From assembly GCF_016808335.1 (NCBI RefSeq), contig NC_053149.1:19812733-19876732 (forward strand): a stretch of DNA of 64,000 nucleotides, read 5' to 3'. Origin of the DNA: Panicum virgatum (lineage: Eukaryota; Streptophyta; Magnoliopsida; Poales; Poaceae). Shown here one piece after another: positions 11,001-21,600 of this stretch; within the stretch, counting starts at the first letter, position 1; the number at the start of each line of letters is the position of its first letter. The notes under the pieces are model-generated. The model had not been told where the DNA came from. It made no database searches and worked only from the letters and a program-made list of their open reading frames with translations. The position numbers were made by a program, and so were the translations under genes.

Positions 11001-11734
11001 TTGACCTGGTGGCATGAGCACAAACAGTCTTATCCAGTACTTTCTATCTTAGCTAAGGATGTTTTAACTGTGCCTGTTTCTACCATCTCTTCATAATCTA
11101 CCTTTAGTCTAACTGGCAAGATCATAGAGGAAAGTCGTCAGTTGAAGCCAGAGATGGTAGAAATGCTCACATGCATCAAAGACTGGGAGGCTGCAGATGA
11201 AAGAGCTCAGCACATGGTGGAGGATGGAGACCTAGAGGCAGCTTATGAAGATCAGTACCTTGATGAAACTCCAGCACAAGCTGCTGTGTAATAGGATAGT
11301 TTATTTGCACTGTATGACTATGAGGTTAACTTAACACTGGAACTTGAACTTAATGAGCTGGGTTGTACTCTTTTTTCCTATCTAGGGTTTTCTCACGAGG
11401 TGTGAGTTTTTACCTAGATAGGTTTTTAATGAGGCAGTCATTGCACAAAACAGCTCATCCTTGATATTTTGTTGATTTCTATCATTTTTTGTTACTCAAG
11501 ATGAATGGATCTGTTGAATGAGCCATGTTGGGATTTTAGTGCTTAGCCTCGTGCCTGGGCACTTGGGCGCACGAGCACGGCGGGCGGCACGGCACGGCCC
11601 GAAAGGGTTTAGTGTCGTGCCTGGGCCTCAAGTCCAGCACGCTGGGCGGCACGGCACGGCACGAAAGTCTTTTCGTGCCCAAGCGTGCCATGCCTGGGCC
11701 GGGTCGTGCCGTGCCGCCCATTTGGCCATCTATA
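8072..11734 (+). mobile_element. Complete hAT-superfamily DNA transposon
   Basis: This 3,663-bp element has terminal inverted repeats: left TATAGATGGCCATTTG, right complement TATAGATGGCCAAATG. It is flanked by a perfect 8-bp duplication CCGCCCGC (8064-8071 and 11735-11742), the hAT signature. Both ends carry GC-rich subterminal blocks made of GGGCGGCACGGC and CGTGCCTGGGC-like words (8100-8310 and 11540-11720), the likely transposase-binding region. It carries one transposase gene on the plus strand. It lies about 190 bp upstream of the peroxidase start codon, so its left end abuts that promoter. Confidence 0.93.
8981..11291 (+). pseudogene. hAT transposase with BED zinc finger, disabled
   Basis: The ATG at 8981 sits in good context (GCCATGG). 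A Gly/Ala-rich stretch (residues 40-90) is followed by a BED-finger region (KVWDEYEKLF, then AKCLHY, then TGHLSRHL). In that finger the second cysteine and the last ligand are replaced, so metal binding is doubtful. The RNase H-like catalytic domain follows (LTSDIWSS, SITLDNASAN) with the plant hAT linker. The C-terminal dimerisation region is reached only after a frame change near 10905: FDILxWW-like NILTWWHEHK, then YPVLSILAKDVL and VPVSTISS. A TAA stop at 11094-11096 follows, then 65 in-frame codons (KPEMVEMLTCIKDW) to a stop at 11289-11291. So there is one frameshift and one nonsense codon in about 770 codons. A likely 5' UTR intron spans 8754-8836 (GGTAAGT to GCGCAG). Confidence 0.88.
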
Positions 11735-11817
11735 CCGCCCGCGCAGCCAGGGGGCCCAGGCTGGCACGTGCGTTTTATCAAGAAAGGTCAAGGACAAGGA
11801 AAGATCAGCACAATTCA

Positions 11818-12171
11818 GGCCGTGTTTAGATGAAGCGCAAAAAAATTTTGCGATGAAATCTTATTAATTTGAAGTACTAAATGAAGTCTATTTACAAAAC
11901 TTTTTACACGGATGGGTTGTAAATCGCGAGACGAATTTAATGATGCTAATTAATCTATGGTTAATCCATAGTTAGCGGATGGTTACTGTAGCATCACTGT
12001 TGCAAATCATGGATTAAGTAGCCTCATTAGATTTGTCTCGCGATTTACAGCCCATCCATATAAAAAGTTTTATAAATAGATTTCATTTAGTACTCCATGT
12101 ATATGTTCAAACATTTGATGTGATGTTTTTTTGTGTTTACGAGATTTAGGAGTTGTGATCTAAAGAGGGCC
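11818..12171. mobile_element. Tourist-like (PIF/Harbinger) MITE
   Basis: A 354-bp foldback element with ends GGCCGTGTTTAGAT and complement GGCCCTCTTTAGAT, flanked by the 3-bp duplication TCA (11815-11817, 12172-12174). Its two arms are extended inverted repeats; one arm has GGTTGTAAATCGCGAGACGA and its complement lies near 12030-12050. The left arm is plainly homologous to the monomers of the tandem array at 17130-24932. It is therefore a useful outgroup copy for that array. Confidence 0.85.
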
Positions 12172-12174
12172 TCA

Positions 12175-12899
12175 AAGTTGGACTACTAGGGCCCGGCCAT
12201 CATGTGGTCGATCGGCCCTCGGCAATAATTGTAGCAGCTTGGGGGACTTTGGAGTTGGGTCGTCTTTGCGTTGGGAGAAGAGCTCGCTATGCAATGTGCT
12301 AAAAAGAATACTAGTACAACTTTCGCTTTCTTACGTCTGTAAATAAATTTAGTATAAAAATATATTTCATAATTAATCTAATCAAATTGTTTTACCATAA
12401 AAGTCAGTACTATTTTGTATAATAGTGAAATTTAAAATTAATTGGTTTCTTAAAAACGAGATTTGTATTTTTTTAACGGAGAGAGTAAAGAAGTGTGGAA
12501 AAATATAATGGATGGAGACGTTCAGGGGTCGGGCCTGACGGGCCGGGTGCATTGTCACGGCCCACGGGCCGACTGAGCCGCGCGGGTTGCTGTAGCGCAC
12601 GTCTATTGTAGCGCCGCGGCACAGCTCCTTTAGTCCTAGACTGGAAACGGAAAGGGAGTTGAACCAACTTAAATAGCCGGTCCCTAGGAATCTAGTAATT
12701 CCGGTTCGAACTTTTTGCGCGAAGCGAGGACGAAAGCACAAAGGAGTTATTTAGCAGGTGTGGTCTACTCAACGTGTAGAATAAATCTTAACCATTATCC
12801 TGAGCCGGGTCGTTACATGCATGAACATGTGCACATGGCATGACAAGTTCGCGAGTAGACCAGACGAACGGCCAGAGATCAGTCATGGCACGTCCAGTA
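12175..12899. other. Non-coding region with repeat fragments
   Basis: I see no gene. 12320-12488 is AT rich and ends AACGGAGAGAGTA, resembling one end of a Stowaway MITE without a visible partner. 12483-12545 and 12815-12899 match 16588-16650 and 16960-17040, so the two regions are diverged copies of one sequence. GGTTCGAAC at about 12702 looks like a tRNA T-arm, but no tRNA folds around it. Confidence 0.45.
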
Positions 12900-13020
12900 C
12901 ACTATGTCAGAAACCTATATTAGTGACCGCGAATCCAATTCCACACGCGAGTCAGTGAGCGTCCGAGCGGTCGATTTCCGACCGCGGCGACTCGCGCCCC
13001 CCATCGAGTCAGTTTTTAAC
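12900..13020 (+). mobile_element. Left terminus of a CACTA transposon (rest unclear)
   Basis: CACTATGTCAGAAACC begins at 12900, exactly where homology to the related region at 17039 stops (both share CACGTCCAGTA). The next 110 bp is GC rich with repeated GACCGCG/CGACCGCG and GCGAGTCAGT motifs, typical of CACTA subterminal DNA. No transposase and no right terminus TAGTG followed by the continuing flank were found. The element is therefore non-autonomous or truncated. Confidence 0.5.
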
Positions 13021-13362
13021 ACCCACACCATCACGAGTTAGTTTTCGAGATGGCCTCATTGGGATCTCCTTGTCGCTGCTGTTCCATATTAGGACCAAGC
13101 AATGCTTTATTCAGCGGACATAGTTCTCAAACCTGCAAAACATGTCAACAGTTATAAGAATTTCTCAAATTAGATTAAACATGAGAAGCAAAGCCATTAC
13201 AATACATTTCATCATCTGCAGTAAAAGAGAAATGGACAGTGATGAGAAGTGGTGCATCAGAATATTAGTGTATCTTCCACCAATATAAAAGAGATCAAAA
13301 CCAACACAAAAGTAGAAAACTGTCTCCCAAGTGAAACACAACTTGGTCTCGCTTGTGTGACA

Positions 13363-13664
13363 AGGTGTGTTTGTTTGAGCTGTGATTTTAAAAAAAGTTG
13401 CTGTGAGCTGTAGATTGTGGAAAAGCTGTTGTGAGCTGTGAAGAAATTCAAAAGCCGTTAATTTTTTTAAGGTGGCGGATGAGTATTTTTTTTGAAGTTG
13501 CCCACCTCCACAGCAGGTAAAAGCAGGGTGTGAGCTGCTTTCAGTTTTGTACTAGAGAAAAAGCAGCTTTGGCAAAAAACAGTTTTGGGAAACCAGTGTG
13601 TTTGGTTGGCTTTTGGCTTTTCGAAAAGCAAAAAGCAGTTTCAAAAGCATAACGAAACACACCT
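13363..13664. mobile_element. Short TIR element (MITE), superfamily uncertain
   Basis: About 302 bp with ends AGGTGTGTTTGTTTGAGC and complement AGGTGTGTTTCGTTATGC. The interior is rich in AGCTGTGA and AAAGCAG words that pair with TTTTGGCTTTT-type words on the other arm. I could not find a convincing target duplication, so exact ends are uncertain by a few bases. Confidence 0.6.
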
Positions 13665-14422
13665 TTTTTTCATGATATGCTTGCGTTCCCTGCTTGTGTT
13701 GCCTCCCATTTTTTTTTTGTGAAGCATGATATGCTTGTCGCTGAATGCGCGCGGTTAGTGCGGGAAGACTCTAAAGTCACACCGTATAATGCTTAATTTC
13801 GTAACGCACTAACTAGATCCAACAACTTAAGCATACAAACACATGTACGTACTAATCATTTACTCCCTCTGTTGCGATAAGACGGTTCGTTTAGCCTTTA
13901 AATTTTGTCCCACAAAAATTATTCATTTAGATTGTAGTAAAGTCCATCTAATTAAAGCAATATCAAATATCAAGAAAGAATTGCATTGGAAAAGGCATAA
14001 AGCCAATCAAATGTTTAAGTAGATACTATTTTTCTGGTTCCAATGTATTTGTATTTATTGAGAATATAGAGAACTAAATAAACAGTGCGGTCTTCAATTA
14101 CAACTGTTATAGTTAATTAGGGATACCATGATTATTTTCTAGGACTCGTAACATCTCTGAAAATTTCTAAACAAACAGTTTTTTTGGATGGAAAGAAAAT
14201 ACATGCTAGCTGCTTTTTTATGAAAGAGACCATGCCTGCATCCAAAGCAAGGTCTCCGTACGCATATGCGCAGCAATACGACAATAAATCGGGACGGCGT
14301 GCAATGAAGCAGCGCTGCAGTGGTGGAGCCCCGTGTGCCTTCAACTGTGTCACCATGTGCGGTCCGGGGGAGTACTGGGCGACATCATCTTGAATCTCTG
14401 GCCCCCCGGGTCTCCTAACGAT
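13665..14422. other. Non-coding AT-rich region
   Basis: I see no gene. Two copies of GCATGATATGCTTG occur at about 13670 and 13725. TACTCCCTCTGTTGCGATAAG at 13861 is like one end of a Stowaway MITE, but no matching right end was found. 14190-14400 is a low-copy-looking stretch of about 50% GC whose short open frames have no recognisable product. Confidence 0.4.
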
Positions 14423-14431
14423 GGCCACGCC

Positions 14432-14642
14432 AGGGTTAACCATTTCGTTTTCGTTGCAAATCCCGGTGTTTAGCGGAAACAAAATTTCGTTCCGAAATTT
14501 CGGCGAATTTCGGTGAATTTCGGCCGAATTTTTTTGAATTTTGAATTTTCAAACGAAATTTTCCGAAAAATACCGAATTTTTTTTCCCGGTAACTAGCGA
14601 AAACGAAATTTTTCGCCAAATTTCGGCGAAATTTCAAACCCT
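14432..14642. mobile_element. 211-bp MITE with 9-bp target duplication
   Basis: Ends AGGGTT and AACCCT are flanked by a perfect 9-bp direct repeat GGCCACGCC (14423-14431 and 14643-14651). The body is built almost wholly from AAATTTCG/CGAAATTT words in both orientations, so it can fold into a long hairpin. Nine bases fits Mutator-like elements. An 8-bp hAT duplication beside a shared terminal base is the alternative. Confidence 0.8.
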
Positions 14643-14704
14643 GGCCACGCCACATGCATATATGCATGCACCTGGCCGCTCTAGATTTCGTTTTCGACGT
14701 GCAG

Positions 14705-14966
14705 GCTGTGTTTAGTTGCAAAATCTTTCTCTCCAAATTTCACTATTCACCTATCACATCAAATTTTTTATCTCATGCATGGAGTACTAAATGTAGATAA
14801 ATAAAAAAATTAATTGCATAGTTATGATGTACGTTGCGAGACGAATCTTTTGAGTTTAGTTGGTCTATGGTAGGACAATATTTATCATAAATAAACGAAA
14901 AGTGTTACAGTGTGCTACAGAATCTGATGTGACATTTTTACCACTTTTTGCGGATCTAAACACAGC
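14705..14966. mobile_element. 262-bp Tourist-like MITE
   Basis: Ends GCTGTGTTTAGTTG and complement GCTGTGTTTAGATC are flanked by direct repeat TGCAG (14700-14704, 14967-14971). The interior (GCGAGACGAATCTTTTGAG) is distantly related to the MITE at 11818-12171. The exact duplication length is ambiguous because the flank partly overlaps the terminal motif. Confidence 0.7.
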
Positions 14967-14971
14967 TGCAG

Positions 14972-17129
14972 TCTCACGATATCTGACACTATCTGACAGT
15001 GACGACCACTTGTGGATGACGGTCGTAGTCCAACTCTGAATTGTGCTTCTTTTTTCGATTCGTCACTTTGATCTGATATCGTAGATAAAATTCATGTTCC
15101 CCAAGTCCGCTTTTGGTCTTTCTCGCTGCTACAGGAAAGAGAGGGCGAAAAGCAGGTGTTCGCCGTTCTGCGGCGATTTCGCAGGCTCCTCCCCTCTTCG
15201 GTCACCGGATAGGTGCCGGAGAGGAAGGGTGGCCGGGAAATCGCTGCGCGGATATATATAGTTTAGGTAGCTACTTACCTAGACATGTCTAGGTTGTGTA
15301 CGCCGGCAGGTATCGGTGGTGCTAGGATTTGCCGGGGGGACGACGCTCCCCTGCAGCTTGTTTTTTCGGGCGATGTCGATAAGGCGGAGGCGGCGGCGCA
15401 TGGGAATAACTTCCCCTGGTCTTTTCCCGCCCCTTTGGCGTCCTGCTTCGGCATCATCGGTGAGGCCAGGGAAGAGGGGATTTGTCCAATCCACTGGCTA
15501 GGAGCCGGAGGCCGGTGAGTCGTCGTCTATGGCAGATGATGGTGTTGCTGGCCTTTCTTTTCCTCAAGGTTGCAGGGCAAGCTTTGGTGTTCGTGGATGA
15601 TGGCTGGCCGGATCTGGTTTGACTTCCCCTTGGCGGCGGCGGTCGTCAACGGCGAGCCAAGTTCCAGAAGCTGGAGGTGCTAGGGCGCGGCCCCGGTCGA
15701 TGTGCGACCACTGAGTGCTTCTTGTACTTTGACTCCAATAAAAGCCGATGTGCGATGAAACATCTCCAGCTCACGGGGGCGCTCGACTTCTTCGACGACA
15801 GTGGTGGCCGGCGACGAGGAGCTCGATCGCTGGTGGTTCGCGATGGATCCAGGGATGTTGTTGCAAATCTTCTTTTCTCCAGGGTCCATTGTGTTGTTTG
15901 GTTAGTACATACATGCGTATCTGTAATATCTTAACAATTTAGAAAATTTTCTTTTGACTTCAAGTCGAGGAAGACTAGATAGTTGACTAAAAGTTGACTT
16001 TTTGAATTAGTGATCGGATGAATGATTGGAGACCATGGATGTGTAGGGCTCGTCGAAACTATTTATATATTTTTGACTTATTTAGAGGCCGAATTCCCTC
16101 CGTAAGTGGTAACGAAAATTGTAGGAAATTCTTCGCAGATGTTCAAGATATATTTATTTACTATATTTAGTTTAGCGAATCAAAAGTTATGGGCCAAACA
16201 GCGAGTAACTCAGAGAATTAGTCGAATTTTTAGAAATTGTGAGAGTTAACGGTTTAGGCTTTTAGCTCGGCATTTCTTCGAGTATATAGGCTTTTGGTCG
16301 ATATGAATTAGTTCGTGAGAGTGGTTTATTCCACAGGTTCAATAAATTCTAGTGGCAAGTGTGTGACGCCGAATTCTTGACAAGGTTAAGGCAAGTGCAT
16401 TGACGAATTTCTTGTTGTGTGGATATGCTAGTCGTTTTCTTGCTGTCCACCTGGGCTATATTTATTTGGTGGCTTTATTTCATATGTTAGATTCTTCACG
16501 TTCATGTTGTAATTTCTGGTTTCTTAAATATTATACAAGTGCCCGGGGTTTAAATAAACACTGATTGTGCAATTGGTTGTTATGTTTAGTAAGGAAGAAG
16601 TGTGGAAAAGTATAATGGATCGAGATGTTTAGGGGTCGGTCTGACGATGCGGAAATATTAAGAGTCACATGTGTGACTGGCAGTCAAATCATCAGACAAG
16701 ATGTAATAACTATCTTTTGTTCCGGAACAATTTTTTTGTGTCCCCAAACAATTTTTTTATATTGCTGGAACAATTAAAAATATTCTAGAACAAAAAAAAT
16801 TATTTTGAACAAATTTAACTGAGTTACATATGTGGGCCGGTTTGTTGGGCCAGTTTCGGACCAAAATATAAAGTTTAAAGTAGAGGAGGCATAGTGTGAC
16901 AAGTCTGCTGGGCCTCACACAGGTGACTACAGCAGCACCAGGCCTAACGGGGCCGGGTGCATGCATGTATGCATATCGCATGACAAGTCCACGAGTAGAC
17001 CGGACGAACGGCCAGAGATTAGTCATGACACGTCCAGTAGGTCGCCCAGATTTATCTAACCCCGACAGCGCAACATGACATATACACATCAATATAATGT
17101 AGAAAATAGCGGGATATAGCTGCGCTATT
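14972..17129. other. Non-coding region, unidentified
   Basis: No convincing gene. A TATA-like GATATATATAG at about 15250 precedes a GC-rich block (15280-15900) with short open frames on both strands but no recognisable domain. The TCTTTTCTCCAGGGTCC stretch near 15870 resembles the 3' part of repeated grass retroposons. 15930-16560 is AT rich and featureless. 16588-17040 contains diverged copies of the sequences at 12483-12545 and 12815-12899. Confidence 0.4.
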
Positions 17130-18664
17130 TCTATATATGAAAGCGCCGACCCTCCGCGCCCTCTCAGGCAGCCACGTCGGCTAAAAAAATTTCGCGCCGT
17201 CCGATCGTGATCCGATGGTTACGGATGAAAGGAAATCTTCCTATTTCAGAGTACTAAATAAAATCTATTTACAAAACTTTTTGTATGGATGGATTACAAA
17301 TCACGAGACGAAACTAATGAGCATACTTACTTCATGATCAACTCATAATTAGTGAATGGTTATTGTAGTATCACTGTATGACTACGGATGAAAGAGAATC
17401 TTGCTATTTCGGAGTACAAAATAAAATCTATTTACAAAACCTTTTACAGGCCGGGTTGTAAATCACGAGACAAACCTAATAAGCATACTTAAATCATGAT
17501 TAACTCATAATTAGTGATCGGTTACTGTAGTACCACTGTATGGCTACGGATGAAAGAGAATTTTGATATTTCGGAGTACTAAATAAAATCTATTTACAGA
17601 TTTTTTGCACGGATGGGTTGTAAATCACGAGACGGGTTGTAAATCACGAGACGAATCATTAGTGAACGATTACTGTAGTACCATTGTATGGCTACGGATG
17701 AAAGGAAATCTTCCTATTTCAGAGTACTAAATAAAATCTATTTACAAAACTTTTTGTATGGATGGATTACAAATCACGAGACGAAACTAATGAGCATACT
17801 TACTTCATGATCAACTCATAATTAGTGAACGGTTATTGTAATATCACTGTATGACTACGGATGAAAGAGAATCTTGCTATTTCGGAGTACAAAATAAAAT
17901 CTATTTACAAAACCTTTTACAGGCCGGGTTGTAAATCACGAGACAAACCTAATAAGCATACTTAAATCATGATTAACTCATAATTAGTGATCGGTTACTG
18001 TAGTACCACTGTATGGCTACGGATGAAAGAGAATTTTGATATTTCGGAGTACTAAATAAAATCTATTTACAGACTTTTTGCACGGATGGGTTGTAAATCA
18101 CGAGACGGGTTGTAAATCACGAGACGAATCATTAGTGAACGATTACTGTAGTACCATTGTATGGCTACGGATGAAAGGAAATCTTGCTATTTCGGAGTAC
18201 TAAATAAAATCTATTTACAAAACCTTTTACACGGATGGGTTGTAAATCACGAGACAAACCTAATGAGCATACTTAATTCATAATTAACTCATAATTAGTG
18301 AGCGGTTACTGTAGTACCACTGTATGACTACGGATGAAAGGGAATCTTGCTATTTGGGAGTACTAAATAAAATCTATTTACAAAACCTTTTGCACGAATG
18401 GGTTGTAAATCACAAGACGAATCTAATGAGCATACTTAATTCATAATTAACTCATAATTAGTGAACAGTTACTGTAGTATCACTGTTGCAGATCATAGAT
18501 TAAGTAGCTCATTAGATTCGTCTCGCGATTTACAGCCTATCCGTGTAAAAAGTTTTGTAAATAGATTTTATTTAGTATTCCATGCCTGTGCTCAAATATT
18601 CGATGTGACGTTTTTGGGATAAAATTTTTGAATCTAATCACGGCCCTAATTTCTATATGTGAAT
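17130..18664 (+). repeat. Array unit 1 (1,535 bp, divergent)
   Basis: First unit of the array: Helitron-type 5' end, eight MITE-derived monomers, and a MITE right arm ending ATCACGGCCC. It differs from the later units. It reads TTTCGCGCCGTCC where they read TTTCGCCCGTCC. Its monomers 4-6 repeat the type of monomers 1-3 (the CTTCCTATTTCAGAG type recurs at about 17702) instead of the later variant types. This makes it the older or founder-like copy. Confidence 0.85.
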
Positions 18665-21600
18665 TCTATATATGAAAGCGCCGACCCTCCGCGCCCTCTC
18701 AGGCAGCCACGTCGGCTAAAAAAATTTCGCCCGTCCGATCGTGATCCGATGGTTACGGATGAAAGGAAATCTTCCTATTTCAGAGTACTAAATAAAATCT
18801 ATTTACAAAACTTTTTGTATGGATGGATTACAAATCACGAGACGAAACTAATGAGCATACTTACTTCATGATCAACTCATAATTAGTGAACGGTTATTGT
18901 AGTATCACTGTATGACTACGGATGAAAGAGAATCTTGCTATTTCGGAGTACAAAATAAAATCTATTTACAAAACCTTTTACAGGCCGGGTTGTAAATCAC
19001 GAGACAAACCTAATAAGCATACTTAAATCATGATTAACTCATAATTAGTGATCGGTTACTGTAGTACCACTGTATGGCTACGGATGAAAGAGAATTTTGA
19101 TATTTCGGAGTACTAAATAAAATCTATTTACAGACTTTTTGCACGGATGGGTTGTAAATCACGAGACGGGTTGTAAATCACGAGACGAATCATTAGTGAA
19201 CGATTACTGTAGTACCATTGTATGGCTACGGATGAAAGGAAATCTTACTATTTCGGAGTACTAAATAAAATTTATTTACAAAACCTTTGGTATGGATGGG
19301 TTGCAAATCACGAGACGAAACTAATGAGCATACTTACTTCATGATCAACTCATAATTAGTGAACGGTTATTGTAGTATCACTGTATGGCTACGGATGAAA
19401 GGGAATCTTGCTATTTCGGAGTACAAAATAAAATCTATTTACAAAACCTTTTACAGGCCGGGTTGTAAATCACGAGACGAACCTAATAAGCATACTTAAT
19501 TCATGATTAACTCATAATTAGTGATCAGTTACTTTAGTACCACTGTATGGCTACGGATGAAAGAGAATTTTGATATTTCGGAGTACTAAATAAAATCAAT
19601 TTACAAACTTTTTGCACGGATGGGTTGCAAATCACGAGACGGGTTGTAAATCACGAGACGAATCTAATGAGAATACTTAATTCATGGTTAACTAATAATT
19701 AGGAAACGATTACTGTAGTACCATTGTATGGCTACGGATGAAAGGAAATCTTGCTATTTCGGAGTACTAAATAAAATCTATTTACAAAACCTTTTACACG
19801 GATGGGTTGTAAATCACGAGACAAACCTAATGAGCATACTTAATTCATAATTAACTCATAATTAGTGAGCGGTTACTGTAGTACCACTGTATGACTACGG
19901 ATGAAAGGGAATCTTGCTATTTGGGAGTACTAAATAAAATCTATTTACAAAACCTTTTGCACGAATGGGTTGTAAATCACAAGACGAATCTAATGAGCAT
20001 ACTTAATTCATAATTAACTCATAATTAGTGAACAGTTACTGTAGTATCACTGTTGCAGATCATAGATTAAGTAGCTCATTAGATTCGTCTCGCGATTTAC
20101 AGCCTATCCGTGTAAAAAGTTTTGTAAATAGATTTTATTTAGTATTCCATGCCTGTGCTCAAATATTCGATGTGACGTTTTTGGGATAAAATTTTTGAAT
20201 CTAATCACGGCCCTAATTTCTATATGTGAATTCTATATATGAAAGCGCCGACCCTCCGCGCCCTCTCAGGCAGCCACGTCGGCTAAAAAAATTTCGCCCG
20301 TCCGATCGTGATCCGATGGTTACGGATGAAAGGAAATCTTCCTATTTCAGAGTACTAAATAAAATCTATTTACAAAACTTTTTGTATGGATGGATTACAA
20401 ATCACGAGACGAAACTAATGAGCATACTTACTTCATGATCAACTCATAATTAGTGAACGGTTATTGTAGTATCACTGTATGACTACGGATGAAAGAGAAT
20501 CTTGCTATTTCGGAGTACAAAATAAAATCTATTTACAAAACCTTTTACAGGCCGGGTTGTAAATCACGAGACAAACCTAATAAGCATACTTAAATCATGA
20601 TTAACTCATAATTAGTGATCGGTTACTGTAGTACCACTGTATGGCTACGGATGAAAGAGAATTTTGATATTTCGGAGTACTAAATAAAATCTATTTACAG
20701 ACTTTTTGCACGGATGGGTTGTAAATCACGAGACGGGTTGTAAATCACGAGACGAATCATTAGTGAACGATTACTGTAGTACCATTGTATGGCTACGGAT
20801 GAAAGGAAATCTTACTATTTCGGAGTACTAAATAAAATTTATTTACAAAACCTTTGGTATGGATGGGTTGCAAATCACGAGACGAAACTAATGAGCATAC
20901 TTACTTCATGATCAACTCATAATTAGTGAACGGTTATTGTAGTATCACTGTATGGCTACGGATGAAAGGGAATCTTGCTATTTCGGAGTACAAAATAAAA
21001 TCTATTTACAAAACCTTTTACAGGCCGGGTTGTAAATCACGAGACGAACCTAATAAGCATACTTAATTCATGATTAACTCATAATTAGTGATCAGTTACT
21101 TTAGTACCACTGTATGGCTACGGATGAAAGAGAATTTTGATATTTCGGAGTACTAAATAAAATCAATTTACAAACTTTTTGCACGGATGGGTTGCAAATC
21201 ACGAGACGGGTTGTAAATCACGAGACGAATCTAATGAGAATACTTAATTCATGGTTAACTAATAATTAGGAAACGATTACTGTAGTACCATTGTATGGCT
21301 ACGGATGAAAGGAAATCTTGCTATTTCGGAGTACTAAATAAAATCTATTTACAAAACCTTTTACACGGATGGGTTGTAAATCACGAGACAAACCTAATGA
21401 GCATACTTAATTCATAATTAACTCATAATTAGTGAGCGGTTACTGTAGTACCACTGTATGACTACGGATGAAAGGGAATCTTGCTATTTGGGAGTACTAA
21501 ATAAAATCTATTTACAAAACCTTTTGCACGAATGGGTTGTAAATCACAAGACGAATCTAATGAGCATACTTAATTCATAATTAACTCATAATTAGTGAAC

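Noticed and set aside
12690..12720. GGTTCGAAC resembling a tRNA T-arm
   Set aside because: No acceptor stem, D-arm or anticodon arm can be placed around it.
13861..14130. Stowaway MITE starting TACTCCCTCTG
   Set aside because: No matching right terminus or TA duplication pair could be found, so it is not listed as an element.
15275..15934. Possible host gene after the TATA-like site at about 15250
   Set aside because: Short frames on both strands, no domain, no splice structure; more like repeat-derived GC-rich DNA.
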